The notes beneath the pieces are model-generated. The model was not told the origin of the DNA. It saw nothing but the letters and a program-made list of their open reading frames with translations, and did not search any database. A DNA stretch of 56,381 bases from Bacteroidales bacterium (GTDB lineage: Bacteria > Bacteroidota > Bacteroidia > Bacteroidales > UBA932): contig JAFRUH010000012.1 of the NCBI GenBank assembly GCA_017438975.1, positions 1 to 56,381 of the forward strand. The letters run 5' to 3'. A program made the translations under genes and the position numbers. This document shows positions 35,079 to 44,752 of the stretch, in pieces (within the stretch, counting starts at the first letter, position 1; every line of letters begins with the position of its first letter).

Positions 35079-36581
35079 ATGGAACTGAATCACGCCTACT
35101 GCTCGGACAAGTACCAGTACACGATGGGAAAATCCTTCTTCGATACCGGCCGCAAGGACGAAATCGCCGTGTTCAACCTCTTCTACCGGAAAGCTCCGGA
35201 GAACAACAACTGGGCGGTCGTCAGCGGGACCGAAGAGATTATCGAGATGGTCACCAAACTCGGGAGCGAACCGGAGAGTTTCTATGAGAAATTCCTTCCG
35301 GGAGAAGAGTACCGGGAGTTCCGCAAATACCTGAGTACCATGCGCTTCACCGGTGAAGTGTATGCTATGCGGGAAGGTGAGATCGCCTTCCCGAACCAGC
35401 CGCTCGTCACGGTGGTCGGACCGCTGATCGAAGCGCAGGTCCTCGAGACTCCGATGCTCACGATCCTCAACCACCAGATGGCCGTCGCGACAAAGGCCTC
35501 CCGGGTCTGCCGGGCTACGGAGCATCCCGTCAGCGAATTCGGTTCCCGCAGGGCCCATGGCCCCTGGGCGGCGATCTACGGCGGCAAAGCGGCCCAGATC
35601 GCAGGCTGCGCCAGTTCCTCGAACATCCTGACCGGTGTCATGAACGGCGTCCCCTCGACCGGAACGATGGCCCATAGCTATGTCACTTCCTACGGATCCT
35701 CCGTCGAAGGCGAATACAAGGCATTTTCCGATTACATCCGGACCCACCGCGGCGAGAACCTCATCCTCCTCATCGATACGTATGATACCCTCCGCTGCGG
35801 CATTCTCAACGCCATCCGCGCTTTCCGTGAAAACGGCATCGACGACAGCTATCCCGGCGGCTACGGTATCCGTCTCGACAGCGGCGACCTCGCCTACCTG
35901 TCCATCGAAGTCCGCAGGATCCTGGACGAGCACGGGATGAAAAACTGCAAGGTCTTCGCGACCAACGGACTGGACGAGTACCTGATCACGGACCTGGAGC
36001 GCCAAGGCGCCCGGATCGACAGCTACGGAGTCGGCGACGCCATCGCCACTTCCAAGGCGGCGCCCTGCTTCGGCAATGTATACAAGCTGGTCCAGATCGA
36101 CGGAATCCCGGTCCTGAAGCGTTCCGAAGACAAGATCAAGCTGATCAACCCCGGTTTCCAGATCACCTACCGCATCAGCATCCGGAGCGAAAAGGCGACC
36201 GCCCCGGACGGAACGGTCTACAAGGTCGACGTGACCTGCCTACGCGGAGACTCCCTTGAAAAAAAGATCCTCGCCGGAGAGACCTTCACCGTTCGCGACG
36301 AATACGACGGCTACAAATACAAGACGTTCGAGGCCGGGACCTATACCGCGCGGGCGCTCCAGATTCCGGTCATCTCGAAAGGGGTTCCCTGCCACGTTCC
36401 GCATACGCTCGCCGAGAAAAAAGCGTTCTACAAGGACAATCTCGCCCATTTCTCGCCGGCCGAACGCCGTCTGATCAACCCGCATTTCTACAAGGTCGAC
36501 ATCTCCGACGACCTCTATGACTGCAAGATGGGGATCATCAACGAACTCGTCCGCCAGATCGACAACTTCAAGATCGACTGA
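35079..36581 (+). CDS. pncB: Nicotinate phosphoribosyltransferase
   Basis: 500 residues. Converts nicotinate and PRPP to nicotinate mononucleotide for NAD salvage. Family landmarks: EFGSRRAHG, the phosphohistidine region STGTMAHSYV, LLIDTYDT and IRLDSGDL. Length fits the longer bacterial clade. Only three bases separate it from pncA, whose product supplies nicotinate. Confidence 0.96.
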   Translation: MELNHAYCSDKYQYTMGKSFFDTGRKDEIAVFNLFYRKAPENNNWAVVSGTEEIIEMVTKLGSEPESFYEKFLPGEEYREFRKYLSTMRFTGEVYAMREGEIAFPNQPLVTVVGPLIEAQVLETPMLTILNHQMAVATKASRVCRATEHPVSEFGSRRAHGPWAAIYGGKAAQIAGCASSSNILTGVMNGVPSTGTMAHSYVTSYGSSVEGEYKAFSDYIRTHRGENLILLIDTYDTLRCGILNAIRAFRENGIDDSYPGGYGIRLDSGDLAYLSIEVRRILDEHGMKNCKVFATNGLDEYLITDLERQGARIDSYGVGDAIATSKAAPCFGNVYKLVQIDGIPVLKRSEDKIKLINPGFQITYRISIRSEKATAPDGTVYKVDVTCLRGDSLEKKILAGETFTVRDEYDGYKYKTFEAGTYTARALQIPVISKGVPCHVPHTLAEKKAFYKDNLAHFSPAERRLINPHFYKVDISDDLYDCKMGIINELVRQIDNFKID

Positions 36582-36584
36582 TTC

Positions 36585-37175
36585 ATGAAAGATACCGCCC
36601 TCATCGTCGTGGACATGCTCTACGATTTCATCGACGGCAGCATGGCCTGCCAGGAAGCCGACAAGGCCGTCGCCGGAACCCTCCGGTTCATTGAAAAGGC
36701 GACCCGCGACGCGATTGTCGGGGATGAAATCGGAATCCACGACACCTTCCCGATTCTGTTCGTCTGCGACCATCACCCCGCCGACCACTGTTCCTTCACC
36801 GAACAGGGCGGTCCCTGGCCGTCCCATTGCGTCCAGGGGACCCGCGGGGCCGAAATCCACGAGGCGCTCGCCCCGCATGCCCGCGAAGAATGCACCTTCT
36901 TCAAAGGGGAAGACCGGAACAAGGAACAATATAGCGGTTTCGAGGGCGTGAACCCCGCCGGACAACCCCTCTCCGAAGTCCTCAGGCTGCTCGATATCAG
37001 GCACGTGCTCGTCTGCGGGATAGCCACGGAATACTGCGTTCGGAATACGGCAGAAGATTTGCAGAAAGACGGATTCGATGTCTGCATCCTCAAGGATTGC
37101 ATCGCATACGTCGACCGGGAAGGCCACGAAAAGGCCATCGCGGAGATGGAAGCGGAAGGCATCCGTTTCCGTTAA
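36585..37175 (+). CDS. pncA: Nicotinamidase
   Basis: 196 residues. Hydrolyses nicotinamide to nicotinate, the PncB substrate. Catalytic triad D10 (VVDMLYDF), K107 (CTFFKGED) and C151 (GIATEYC). Metal ligands D62, H64, H68 and H81 are in CDHHPADHC and WPSHCVQG. It starts three bases after pncB and is followed after 15 bases by the porin gene, so NAD salvage and envelope genes may share a transcript. Confidence 0.95.
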   Translation: MKDTALIVVDMLYDFIDGSMACQEADKAVAGTLRFIEKATRDAIVGDEIGIHDTFPILFVCDHHPADHCSFTEQGGPWPSHCVQGTRGAEIHEALAPHAREECTFFKGEDRNKEQYSGFEGVNPAGQPLSEVLRLLDIRHVLVCGIATEYCVRNTAEDLQKDGFDVCILKDCIAYVDREGHEKAIAEMEAEGIRFR

Positions 37176-37190
37176 GAGTAAAAAGAAAGA

Positions 37191-39938
37191 ATGAAGAACC
37201 TGCTCTCGAAGATGCTCCTCCCTGCCGCCCTGGCAGGATACGCCCTCGCCCAGACCGTCGGGATGGATATTCACCGGACGGAGCACGAGGGAGGGTTTCC
37301 CTCGCTTCGGGTCGCGGATATAGCTCTTTTCCAAATCGATACGACCCGCAAAGCCGATACGACCCGGACCTTCGCCGACAGCCTTCTCCAGAAAGCGGAT
37401 TCCACGCTGGAAGACGCCCTCGACTCCCTGTTCTTCGGAGACGAGACCCCTCAGGACACGGTTCCCCGGATTACGGCACGGGATACGATGAAAGTGCCCG
37501 AGGAACTCCGTGAGACCGATCCTTTCCGGTACAAATGGTACGTGGCTATCAAGGATTCCCTCACCCACCGGATTGTCGTGGACTCCCTGATCGAGGCCGG
37601 AGACTCGCTGGAATGGCCCCTCATCGACTCCCTGTACCTGAAAGACTCCACGGACGCGGCGGCTGCCGCATGGGCGAAAAAATGGGCTTCGATGTCCAAG
37701 GCGGAACGGAAACGCTGGGAGTATGAGCAGAAACTCCCGGCGCTCCTCCACAAGCAGGACAGTATCCTGAATGCCAAGGACAGCATCAAGAAACACCGCG
37801 ACAGCGTCATCGAAAATACCCCGCGCATCCTCGAGACCGCTTTCGTTCCGGACTCGATGCAGTACAAGCGGATCATATCCTGGAAGCACGACTCCCACTT
37901 CAACCGGGTCAGCCTCGCCGAACTCGACACGACCTTCGACTATCACTTCCACGACTATCCCTTCCTCCGCGAGGATGTCAACGCAACCTGGCTCGGCGTC
38001 GCGGGTTCAGCCGTCCAGACCTACGACTGGTTCAAGCGGAATCCCGGTGCGAGCGTCAGTTTCTACGAACCTTACGAGAGCTGGACCTACACCCCGGAAA
38101 AACTCCGGATGTACAACACAAAGACCCCTTACACCGAGCTGGAGTACTACGGAACCCTCCTCGCTCCGACCGCGAAGGAATCCGACAACCTGCGGCTCTT
38201 CACTACGCAGAATATCCTTCCCCAGCTGAACGTCACCCTGGAATTCAAGCGTCACGGCGGGAAAGGCATCCTGCAGAACGAGGAGACCACCAACAAGACT
38301 TCCGTCATCTCCGCAAACTGGCTCGGCAAGAAATATCTCGCCCACGGCGGATTCATCCACAACAAGGTGACCCGGACCGAGAACGGCGGCATCCAGGACA
38401 TCTCCTGGATCCGGGACACGACCGTCGACGTGCGTGAAATCAGCGTACGGCTGGCATCCGCTTCGAACAGCTACAAGAAAAACACCCTCTTCTTCGACCA
38501 GTCCTACCGGATTCCGTTCACTTTCCTCGTGAAATGGAAGGACCGCAAGGAAATCAAGGCGGAGAAGCACCTGAGGGACAGCATCACCGCCACCGGCGAC
38601 ACCCTCCGAATCAACCGGATGGAGGAAAAGCTGAAAGAGAAAGAAGAGGAGCGACAGAAGTATTACGCGACCCTCGACACACTGAAGGGACTGACGACAG
38701 TTTTCATCGGATCGTCCACGGACTATACCGTCTACACGAAGGTCTACTCCGACAACCTTGCTTCGGACAAGGCCGGCACCGCCTTCTACGACAATACGTT
38801 CTTCTACAATCCGTCGACGAGTCTCGATTCGATCCGGATGATGCAACTGGACAACCGCGTTTTCCTCCGCGTACAGCCCTGGGCGGACGATTTCATCATC
38901 TCGAAGGTCGAAGGAGGAATCGGCGACCGCCTGCGCTCCCACCACATCGGCCGGTATTCCGACTACATCAGCCGGACACCCAATACCCTGTGGAACACGG
39001 TGTACGCCTATGCGGGCGCGGAAGGGAAACTGAGCAAGTACATGGACTGGGACGCCCTCGGCAAGTACTGTTTCCTGGGCTACGGGGCGAACGATTTCTC
39101 CCTGGATGCGAATCTCGCCCTCAACCTCTTCCCCTTCCGGCGGCACAAGAACTCCCCGCTGACCGTCAAGGGGTCCTTCAACATGGGCCTGAGGGAACCG
39201 GATTACTTCCAGCAGCATTTCTATTCGAACCATTTCAAGTGGGACAACGACTTCGGGAAGATCTACACCATGAACGCCCGGGGAAGCGTTTCCATTCCGA
39301 GATGGCACCTTTCCGCATCCGCCGGCTACGGACTGGAGACGGGACATATCCATTATGACACCCTCGGCGTCGTCAGGCAGGCCGACCATCCCGTCAATGT
39401 CTTCAAGGCCTCCCTGTCCAAGGAATTCGTGCTCGGCAATCTCTTCCATCTGGACAACCGGGTCCTCTTCCAGTACTCGACCGACCAGGAAGTCCTGCCG
39501 CTGCCGCTCCTGGCGCTGAACCTGCGCTACTTTATCCAGTTCAACATCGTCAGGGCGGACGTCATGAAGATGCAGATCGGCGCCGATATCCGGTGGAACA
39601 CCCCCTGGTACGCCCCATCTTTCAACCCCGTGACGGGAACCTTCATGGCCCAGAACGAGATCCTCTACCACAACGGTCCCCGCTTCGACGCCTTCGTCAA
39701 TATCCAGTGGAAACGAGCCTGCATCTTCGCAAAGCTTGAAAATGCCGGGCAGGGATGGCCGATGGAAAAGCACGACTACTTCAGCGCCAACCGCTATATC
39801 GTGACCGACCGGGTTCTCAAGCTGGGTATCTACTGGCCGTTCTATGTCCTTTCCGGGCAGCAGAGAGCCCTTTCCGCCAAGGCCGGTTCCGGTCTCGGCG
39901 CCGGGAGCCCGGGCGGCCTGAGGAACGCAATGCATTAG
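37191..39938 (+). CDS. Putative outer-membrane porin (PF14121-like)
   Basis: 915 residues with a signal peptide (LLPAALAGYALAQ). A ~200-residue N-terminal region is rich in Asp-Ser/Thr repeats (DTTRKADTTRTFADSLL, QDSILNAKDSIKKHRDS). The C-terminal ~650 residues alternate aromatic strands and turns like a beta-barrel and match the Bacteroidota putative porin family. A charged helical insert (~448-497, KLKEKEEERQKYYATL) interrupts the barrel region. Cargo is unknown. It sits between pncA and a lytic transglycosylase (three-base gap). Confidence 0.85.
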   Translation: MKNLLSKMLLPAALAGYALAQTVGMDIHRTEHEGGFPSLRVADIALFQIDTTRKADTTRTFADSLLQKADSTLEDALDSLFFGDETPQDTVPRITARDTMKVPEELRETDPFRYKWYVAIKDSLTHRIVVDSLIEAGDSLEWPLIDSLYLKDSTDAAAAAWAKKWASMSKAERKRWEYEQKLPALLHKQDSILNAKDSIKKHRDSVIENTPRILETAFVPDSMQYKRIISWKHDSHFNRVSLAELDTTFDYHFHDYPFLREDVNATWLGVAGSAVQTYDWFKRNPGASVSFYEPYESWTYTPEKLRMYNTKTPYTELEYYGTLLAPTAKESDNLRLFTTQNILPQLNVTLEFKRHGGKGILQNEETTNKTSVISANWLGKKYLAHGGFIHNKVTRTENGGIQDISWIRDTTVDVREISVRLASASNSYKKNTLFFDQSYRIPFTFLVKWKDRKEIKAEKHLRDSITATGDTLRINRMEEKLKEKEEERQKYYATLDTLKGLTTVFIGSSTDYTVYTKVYSDNLASDKAGTAFYDNTFFYNPSTSLDSIRMMQLDNRVFLRVQPWADDFIISKVEGGIGDRLRSHHIGRYSDYISRTPNTLWNTVYAYAGAEGKLSKYMDWDALGKYCFLGYGANDFSLDANLALNLFPFRRHKNSPLTVKGSFNMGLREPDYFQQHFYSNHFKWDNDFGKIYTMNARGSVSIPRWHLSASAGYGLETGHIHYDTLGVVRQADHPVNVFKASLSKEFVLGNLFHLDNRVLFQYSTDQEVLPLPLLALNLRYFIQFNIVRADVMKMQIGADIRWNTPWYAPSFNPVTGTFMAQNEILYHNGPRFDAFVNIQWKRACIFAKLENAGQGWPMEKHDYFSANRYIVTDRVLKLGIYWPFYVLSGQQRALSAKAGSGLGAGSPGGLRNAMH

Positions 39939-39941
39939 TCC

Positions 39942-40850
39942 ATGCACCGGCGCATACTCCCATACCTCGCAGCGGGACTTGTCTGTCTATTGCTCATCCC
40001 GTCCATGCGTCCCCGGAGACAGCGCTCCGGCCCTCTGCGCGGGGAGGACTCCCTCCTAACGTGCATCCTCCGTCTCGACAGCCGGAAACAGGAACGGGAA
40101 AGCCGGATCCTCGTTTCCCGCTACGCTGCCGACCATCAGGTCCCGGTCACCTTCCTCCGTCTCGGAGAAGGAGGTGCGGATTCGGTTCTGCTGGGCAGGG
40201 CGGACCTTCTCGTATCGTCTCAGAAAGATACCCTTTCCCGGCAGGGGCTTGCTCCTTCCATTCCGGCTCCCGGCGGCACCCTCTGGTCAGCGGCACCGGA
40301 CGATCCGGCCAGGGTCCAGACCGTCAACCGCTGGCTCCGGAGCATCACGACGTTCCCTGATTTCACGTCCATCAGCGCCTATGACCCGGTCATCCGGAAG
40401 GAGGCCGCCCGCTTCGGATGGGACTGGCGCCTCGTCGCCGCCGTGATCTACCGGGAATCCAAATTCAACGAAGATGCGGTTTCCGCTGCTGGAGCCGTCG
40501 GGCTGATGCAGGTCCGCCCCGGATCCGCCAGCGCCGACAGCCTCCTCGATCCTTCGACGAACATCCGGATCGGAACGCAATACCTCGAAAAACTCAGGAC
40601 CCTCTTCAGCGACCACGCCGCCAATGAAACCGAGGGCATCAAGTTCGCCCTGGCCGCATACAACGCCGGAGACGGACGCATCCAGCAATGCATCCGCCAT
40701 GCCGAAGCCCGAGGGATCGACGCCTCTTACTGGGACAATGTAACGTCCCTGTTCGAAGAGATGAAAGGATTCAGCGGAAGGGAAACGGTCGCCTTCGTAG
40801 ACGGCGTCCTCGAGACCTGGCGGAAATACAGCCGGTTCTACCAGCCTTAA
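39942..40850 (+). CDS. Membrane-bound lytic transglycosylase (MltF-like)
   Basis: 302 residues. One N-terminal hydrophobic anchor is followed by a shortened solute-binding-like region (~40-140) and a lysozyme-like SLT domain. Catalytic Glu172 is in VIYRESKFN, and GAVGLMQV and AAYNAGDGRI are hallmark motifs. It cleaves peptidoglycan glycan strands to 1,6-anhydro ends. It starts three bases after the porin. Its last four bases overlap the convergent permease gene. Confidence 0.9.
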   Translation: MHRRILPYLAAGLVCLLLIPSMRPRRQRSGPLRGEDSLLTCILRLDSRKQERESRILVSRYAADHQVPVTFLRLGEGGADSVLLGRADLLVSSQKDTLSRQGLAPSIPAPGGTLWSAAPDDPARVQTVNRWLRSITTFPDFTSISAYDPVIRKEAARFGWDWRLVAAVIYRESKFNEDAVSAAGAVGLMQVRPGSASADSLLDPSTNIRIGTQYLEKLRTLFSDHAANETEGIKFALAAYNAGDGRIQQCIRHAEARGIDASYWDNVTSLFEEMKGFSGRETVAFVDGVLETWRKYSRFYQP

Positions 40851-42010
40851 TTCATCCGGACTGTCGTCGCCGGATCGACCCTGGAAATAAAGAGGGTGGG
40901 GAGGGTCAGCAGGGCCATGATCGCAAGCAGGGAGACCAGGTCGGCCCCGAGGATCAGGGGCAGATTCACATGGACGGGAACATACGACACGAAATAATTC
41001 TCCGGATTGAGCCGGATCAGGTGGGTCGTCCCCTGGATCAGGCAGAAGAGGAGAGCCAGGATATTCCCAACGGCCATCCCTTTCAGGACGACGCCCGAGG
41101 CGACCCGGAGGAAGACCGCGGAGATCGTCCGGTCGCCCATGCCGAGGGTCTTGAGGGTCCCGATAGTCGGGATGTTCCGGAAAAGGACGATCAGAAGCCC
41201 GGAAATCATATTGAACCCGGCTACCACCGTCATCAGGATCAGGATGAAGAGGACATTGAAATCCAGCAGGTTCAGCCAGGCGAACAGCTGGGGGTACCGG
41301 TCCTGTGCGGCGGTCGCCATCAGGCGCTGCTCCCCGGGATCGGAAGAAAGGGCCAGCGATGTGCCGATCCGGCCGGTAAGTTCCTTGACGATCCGGTCGC
41401 TCCTCATGGCGGGAAGGAGGGAGACCTCCAGCAGCGACGCCTCGTCGTCATCCCATTCGTTGACCCGCCGGATGTCCCCGATCGGGGCGTAGACGACAAG
41501 ATTCTCGTCGAATTCGATGAGGTCGTCATGGACCCGGGCGATCCGGAACTTCCTGACCTTGACCTTTTCCCCGACGAAATACGTCAGCATGGAATCCCCT
41601 TCCCCGAGGCCGGTCAGTTCGGACAGGCGCTTCGGGATGGACACGGTGAGGGAAGAATCCGGATAATCGGTGACGCCCTTGACCAGGACGCCATGGATGA
41701 TATCCCCGCTCCGGACGATGCCTGCCCGGAAGGCTACGGGGTCGATTCCGGCCACCCCCGGGAGAGAAGCGACCCCGCTCCCTTCGCTGAGCGAAGCGGG
41801 TATCGGATTCTCCCCCATCAGGCCGGCGGAATGGATCGAGGATATCTGGATATCCCCAGTGATGGCCGCAACCCCGTCCCGGACGGCATGCCGGAAACCG
41901 GACGAGATCGTGACCGCAAGGATCATGACAAAGAAACTCACGGCGATCGAAACCGCCGCGATGTTTCCCTGAAAACGAAGTTTCCGCGATATGAAGCGGG
42001 AAACGTCCAT
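40847..42010 (-). CDS. FtsX/LolC-like ABC transporter permease
   Basis: 387 residues. One N-terminal helix (NIAAVSIAVSFFVMILAVTI), a ~220-residue periplasmic MacB/LolC-type domain and three C-terminal helices (FILILMTVVAGFNMISGLLI and two more). No ATPase is encoded beside it. It may act in lipoprotein release or a related mechano-transmission system. Its ATG overlaps the M13 peptidase stop (TAATG), so translation is probably coupled. Confidence 0.88.
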   Translation of the reverse strand: MDVSRFISRKLRFQGNIAAVSIAVSFFVMILAVTISSGFRHAVRDGVAAITGDIQISSIHSAGLMGENPIPASLSEGSGVASLPGVAGIDPVAFRAGIVRSGDIIHGVLVKGVTDYPDSSLTVSIPKRLSELTGLGEGDSMLTYFVGEKVKVRKFRIARVHDDLIEFDENLVVYAPIGDIRRVNEWDDDEASLLEVSLLPAMRSDRIVKELTGRIGTSLALSSDPGEQRLMATAAQDRYPQLFAWLNLLDFNVLFILILMTVVAGFNMISGLLIVLFRNIPTIGTLKTLGMGDRTISAVFLRVASGVVLKGMAVGNILALLFCLIQGTTHLIRLNPENYFVSYVPVHVNLPLILGADLVSLLAIMALLTLPTLFISRVDPATTVRMN

Positions 42011-44022
42011 TACCAGATATGGACGCGCTCTTCTTCCGGACGGAACATCGGATCGCCTTCCTTGATGTCAAAGGCGTCGAAGAAGCTCTGGAAATTCCGG
42101 ATCGAGACGTTCACGCGGTTCTCGGCGAGGGAATGGACATCCATCTTCGTGAGACGGGCCTTCTCCTGGTCGGTGATGTTCTGCGCCCAGATGGCGCCGT
42201 AGGAGAGGTAGAAGCGCTGCTCGGGGGTGAATCCGTCGATCAGGCCGACCTTCTTGCCCTTGATGGCGTTCTGCATGGCCGTGAAGGCGATCGAGAGACC
42301 GCCGTGGTCGCCGATGTTCTCGCCAAGGGTATACTTGCCGTTGGCCATGACTCCCGGAAGGATCTCGACCTGGTCGAACTGGGCGGCGAGGGCCTCGCCC
42401 TTCGCATCGAATTTCGCCTTGTCCTCGGCGGTCCACCAGTTGGACATGTTGCCGTCCTTGTCGAACATGCTGCCCTGATCGTCGAACCCGTGGCTCATCT
42501 CATGGCCGATCACCACGCCGATACCGCCGTAGTTGACCGCCTCGTCGGCAGAAGGGTCGAAGAAGGGTTTCTGGAGGATGGCGGCCGGGAAACAGATCTC
42601 ATTGGTCGTCGGGTTGTAGTAGGCGTTGACGGTCTGCGGGCTCATGCCCCATTCGGTCTTGTCGGTCGGCTTGCCGAGTTTCAACATATTGTCGGCGACA
42701 TACCAGGCAGAGGCATTCTGAAGGTTCTGGTAATAAGAGTTTTCCGGATTGATATCGAGGGTGCTGTAATCTTTCCACTTGTCCGGATATCCGATCTTGA
42801 CGGTGAAGCTGGCGAGTTTCTCGCGGGCGCGCACCTTGGTGCTGTCGCTCATCCAGTCGAGCGCGTCGATATGCTCGCCGAGGGAAGTGCGGAGATTCTC
42901 CACAAGACGGACCATCTTCTCTTTCGAGGAAGCGGGGAAATAACGGTCCACATACATCTTGCCGACCGCTTCGCCGAGGATGCCGTTCGGAACGGACATC
43001 GCCCTCTTCCAGCGCGGACGCTGTTCCTGGGCACCGGCCATCTGATGGCTGAAGAACTCCCAGGATGCGGTATAGAAATCATCGCTGAGGGCGCCGCAGG
43101 CGGAGCTGACATACTGGCCGAGCAGATAGGCCTTGAGATCCTCGAGAGGGGCGCTCTCGAAGTACTTGGACAATTCTTCGAAATAGGAAGGCTGCTCGAC
43201 GACGATCTTCTCCTGGGCGGGAATGCCGGCCTCTTCGAAGACGAGGTTCATCCTCAAGCCGGGATAGTTCGCGATGAACTGGTCGGAGGACATCGGATTG
43301 TAGATGGCGGTCATGTCGCGGAGACGCTCCTTCTCCCAGAAAATGGCGGCCATGGCGTCCTCGACGGAGAGGGCCTTGGCGGCAAGGACGGAAGCATCTT
43401 CCAGGCCGGAAAGGGTGAAAACCTTCTCAAGGAAAGCGAGATAACCGGCCTTCAGTTCGGCATTGGCGGGATCCAGGTAATAGTCGCGGTCTCCCATGCC
43501 CAGGCCACCCTGTCCGATATAGAGGATCTGGGTGTTGCTGTCTGTCAGGTCGGCTTCGACGCCGGCGCCGTAGAAACCGCCCTCACCCACCTTGGAGAGG
43601 GAACCGAGTTTACGGGCGAGAGCGTCCTTGGAATCGATCGCCCGGATTTCGGCGATGCCTTCGAGGATCGGAGCGGCGCCGTCGTTGTTGCGGCGGACGG
43701 AATCCAGGCCCATCTTGTACAGGTCGGAGATCTTCTGCTCGACGCTGCCCTTTTCGGTTTTCATCTCCGTCATGGCGGCGAAGAGGTCATTGAGCTGCTT
43801 CTGCGTGTTTTCGGCGATGGCGTCGAAAGAGCCGTAACGGGAGAATTCCGGCTTGAGCGGATTCTTCTTCCGCCATCCACCGGTGGCGTACTGATAGAAA
43901 TCGACTTTCGGACTTACGGTCGTATCCAGATCGGTAAGGTCCAATGCGGGAGCCTGCTGTTTCGGGGAGGAGCAGGCTGCGAGACCCAGGATGGGAATCA
44001 GCATGATAAAGAACTTTTTCAT
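42010..44022 (-). CDS. M13 family metallopeptidase (PepO/neprilysin-like) lipoprotein
   Basis: 670 residues with a lipoprotein signal (LIPILGLAACSS). Zinc motif HEMSH (H507, E508, H511) and the downstream ENIGD (E568, D572) identify a complete M13 catalytic site. The final residues PEERVHIW carry the family-typical C-terminal Trp. It cleaves oligopeptides, probably in the periplasm or at the outer membrane. It is followed immediately by the permease gene. Confidence 0.95.
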   Translation of the reverse strand: MKKFFIMLIPILGLAACSSPKQQAPALDLTDLDTTVSPKVDFYQYATGGWRKKNPLKPEFSRYGSFDAIAENTQKQLNDLFAAMTEMKTEKGSVEQKISDLYKMGLDSVRRNNDGAAPILEGIAEIRAIDSKDALARKLGSLSKVGEGGFYGAGVEADLTDSNTQILYIGQGGLGMGDRDYYLDPANAELKAGYLAFLEKVFTLSGLEDASVLAAKALSVEDAMAAIFWEKERLRDMTAIYNPMSSDQFIANYPGLRMNLVFEEAGIPAQEKIVVEQPSYFEELSKYFESAPLEDLKAYLLGQYVSSACGALSDDFYTASWEFFSHQMAGAQEQRPRWKRAMSVPNGILGEAVGKMYVDRYFPASSKEKMVRLVENLRTSLGEHIDALDWMSDSTKVRAREKLASFTVKIGYPDKWKDYSTLDINPENSYYQNLQNASAWYVADNMLKLGKPTDKTEWGMSPQTVNAYYNPTTNEICFPAAILQKPFFDPSADEAVNYGGIGVVIGHEMSHGFDDQGSMFDKDGNMSNWWTAEDKAKFDAKGEALAAQFDQVEILPGVMANGKYTLGENIGDHGGLSIAFTAMQNAIKGKKVGLIDGFTPEQRFYLSYGAIWAQNITDQEKARLTKMDVHSLAENRVNVSIRNFQSFFDAFDIKEGDPMFRPEEERVHIW

Positions 44023-44067
44023 ATTTTGTAATTAATTCAAATATTCGCATCTTTGCGATTCAATCTA

Positions 44068-44075
44068 CAAAGATA
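44068..44075 (-). promoter_or_regulatory. -7 box (TATCTTTG) for the M13 peptidase
   Basis: A minus-strand TAnnTTTG match, 45 bases before the ATG at 44022. Its outer base is the first base of the start codon of the divergent membrane gene. Confidence 0.6.
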
Positions 44076-44752
44076 TGAAGATTAATTCAAAAGATATACT
44101 GAAAAGATACACAATCGCAACCCTGGGACTGATCCTCGTCGCCTTCGGCGTCGCCCTGTCGCTGAAATCGAACCTCGGGACCGCTCCGATCTCCTGTCCC
44201 CCGGCCGTGTTCAATCTCAAATGGACGGGAATTTCAGTAGGGACTTTCACCTGGATGATGCACCTGGCGCTGATTCTCATTCAGGTCATCCTTCTTCGGA
44301 AAGAGTTCAAACTCAGCTTCCTGATGCAGATTCCCGCCGCTTTCGTATTCGGCTATCTCTGTGACGCCGCGATCTGGGCCGTCGCCCCGATCCGGGTCGA
44401 AGGATATGCGATGCGGATGGTCTTCTGCCTGCTGACCGTGCTCATCACGGCTGTCGGCATCCGTCTCGAAATCATCGGGAACGCATGGATGCTCGCCGGC
44501 GAGAAGACGACCGCCGTCCTTTCCGACGTGACGCGGATCCCCTTCAGCACCGTCAAGATCCTTTTCGATATCTTCATGGTCATCCTGGCGGCGGCTTTCG
44601 CCTGGTTCGCCTTCCGGAACCTGACCGGGGACGGCAGCCACGTCATCATCCGGGAAGGCACGCTGATCCTGGCCGTCCTGACCGGACTCTGCATGAAACT
44701 GACAGACCCCCTCGTCGACAAACTGTTCGGAAAATATGTCGGGATGGAATAA
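44075..44752 (+). CDS. YczE/YitT-like membrane protein (DUF6198-like)
   Basis: 225 residues with about six hydrophobic helices. The N-terminal part has GLILVAFGVALSLKSNLGTAP, typical of the YczE/YyaS group distantly related to YitT. No soluble domain is present. Function is unknown. A near-match to the -7 element (CATCTTTG, 44048) lies upstream. The end overlaps the start of the next membrane gene by 17 bases. Confidence 0.75.
   Translation: MKINSKDILKRYTIATLGLILVAFGVALSLKSNLGTAPISCPPAVFNLKWTGISVGTFTWMMHLALILIQVILLRKEFKLSFLMQIPAAFVFGYLCDAAIWAVAPIRVEGYAMRMVFCLLTVLITAVGIRLEIIGNAWMLAGEKTTAVLSDVTRIPFSTVKILFDIFMVILAAAFAWFAFRNLTGDGSHVIIREGTLILAVLTGLCMKLTDPLVDKLFGKYVGME

Noticed and set aside
38007-39947. 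Minus-strand frame of about 646 codons opposite the porin
   Set aside because: Antisense shadow; no motif, no promoter or terminator in that direction.
42019-44031. Plus-strand frame of about 670 codons opposite the M13 peptidase
   Set aside because: It mirrors the peptidase gene, which carries a full HEMSH/ENIGD site and a lipoprotein signal. The reverse product has no recognisable fold.
44048-44055. CATCTTTG as a promoter for the YczE-like gene
   Set aside because: First base is C rather than T; only a near match. It is mentioned with the gene but not listed.
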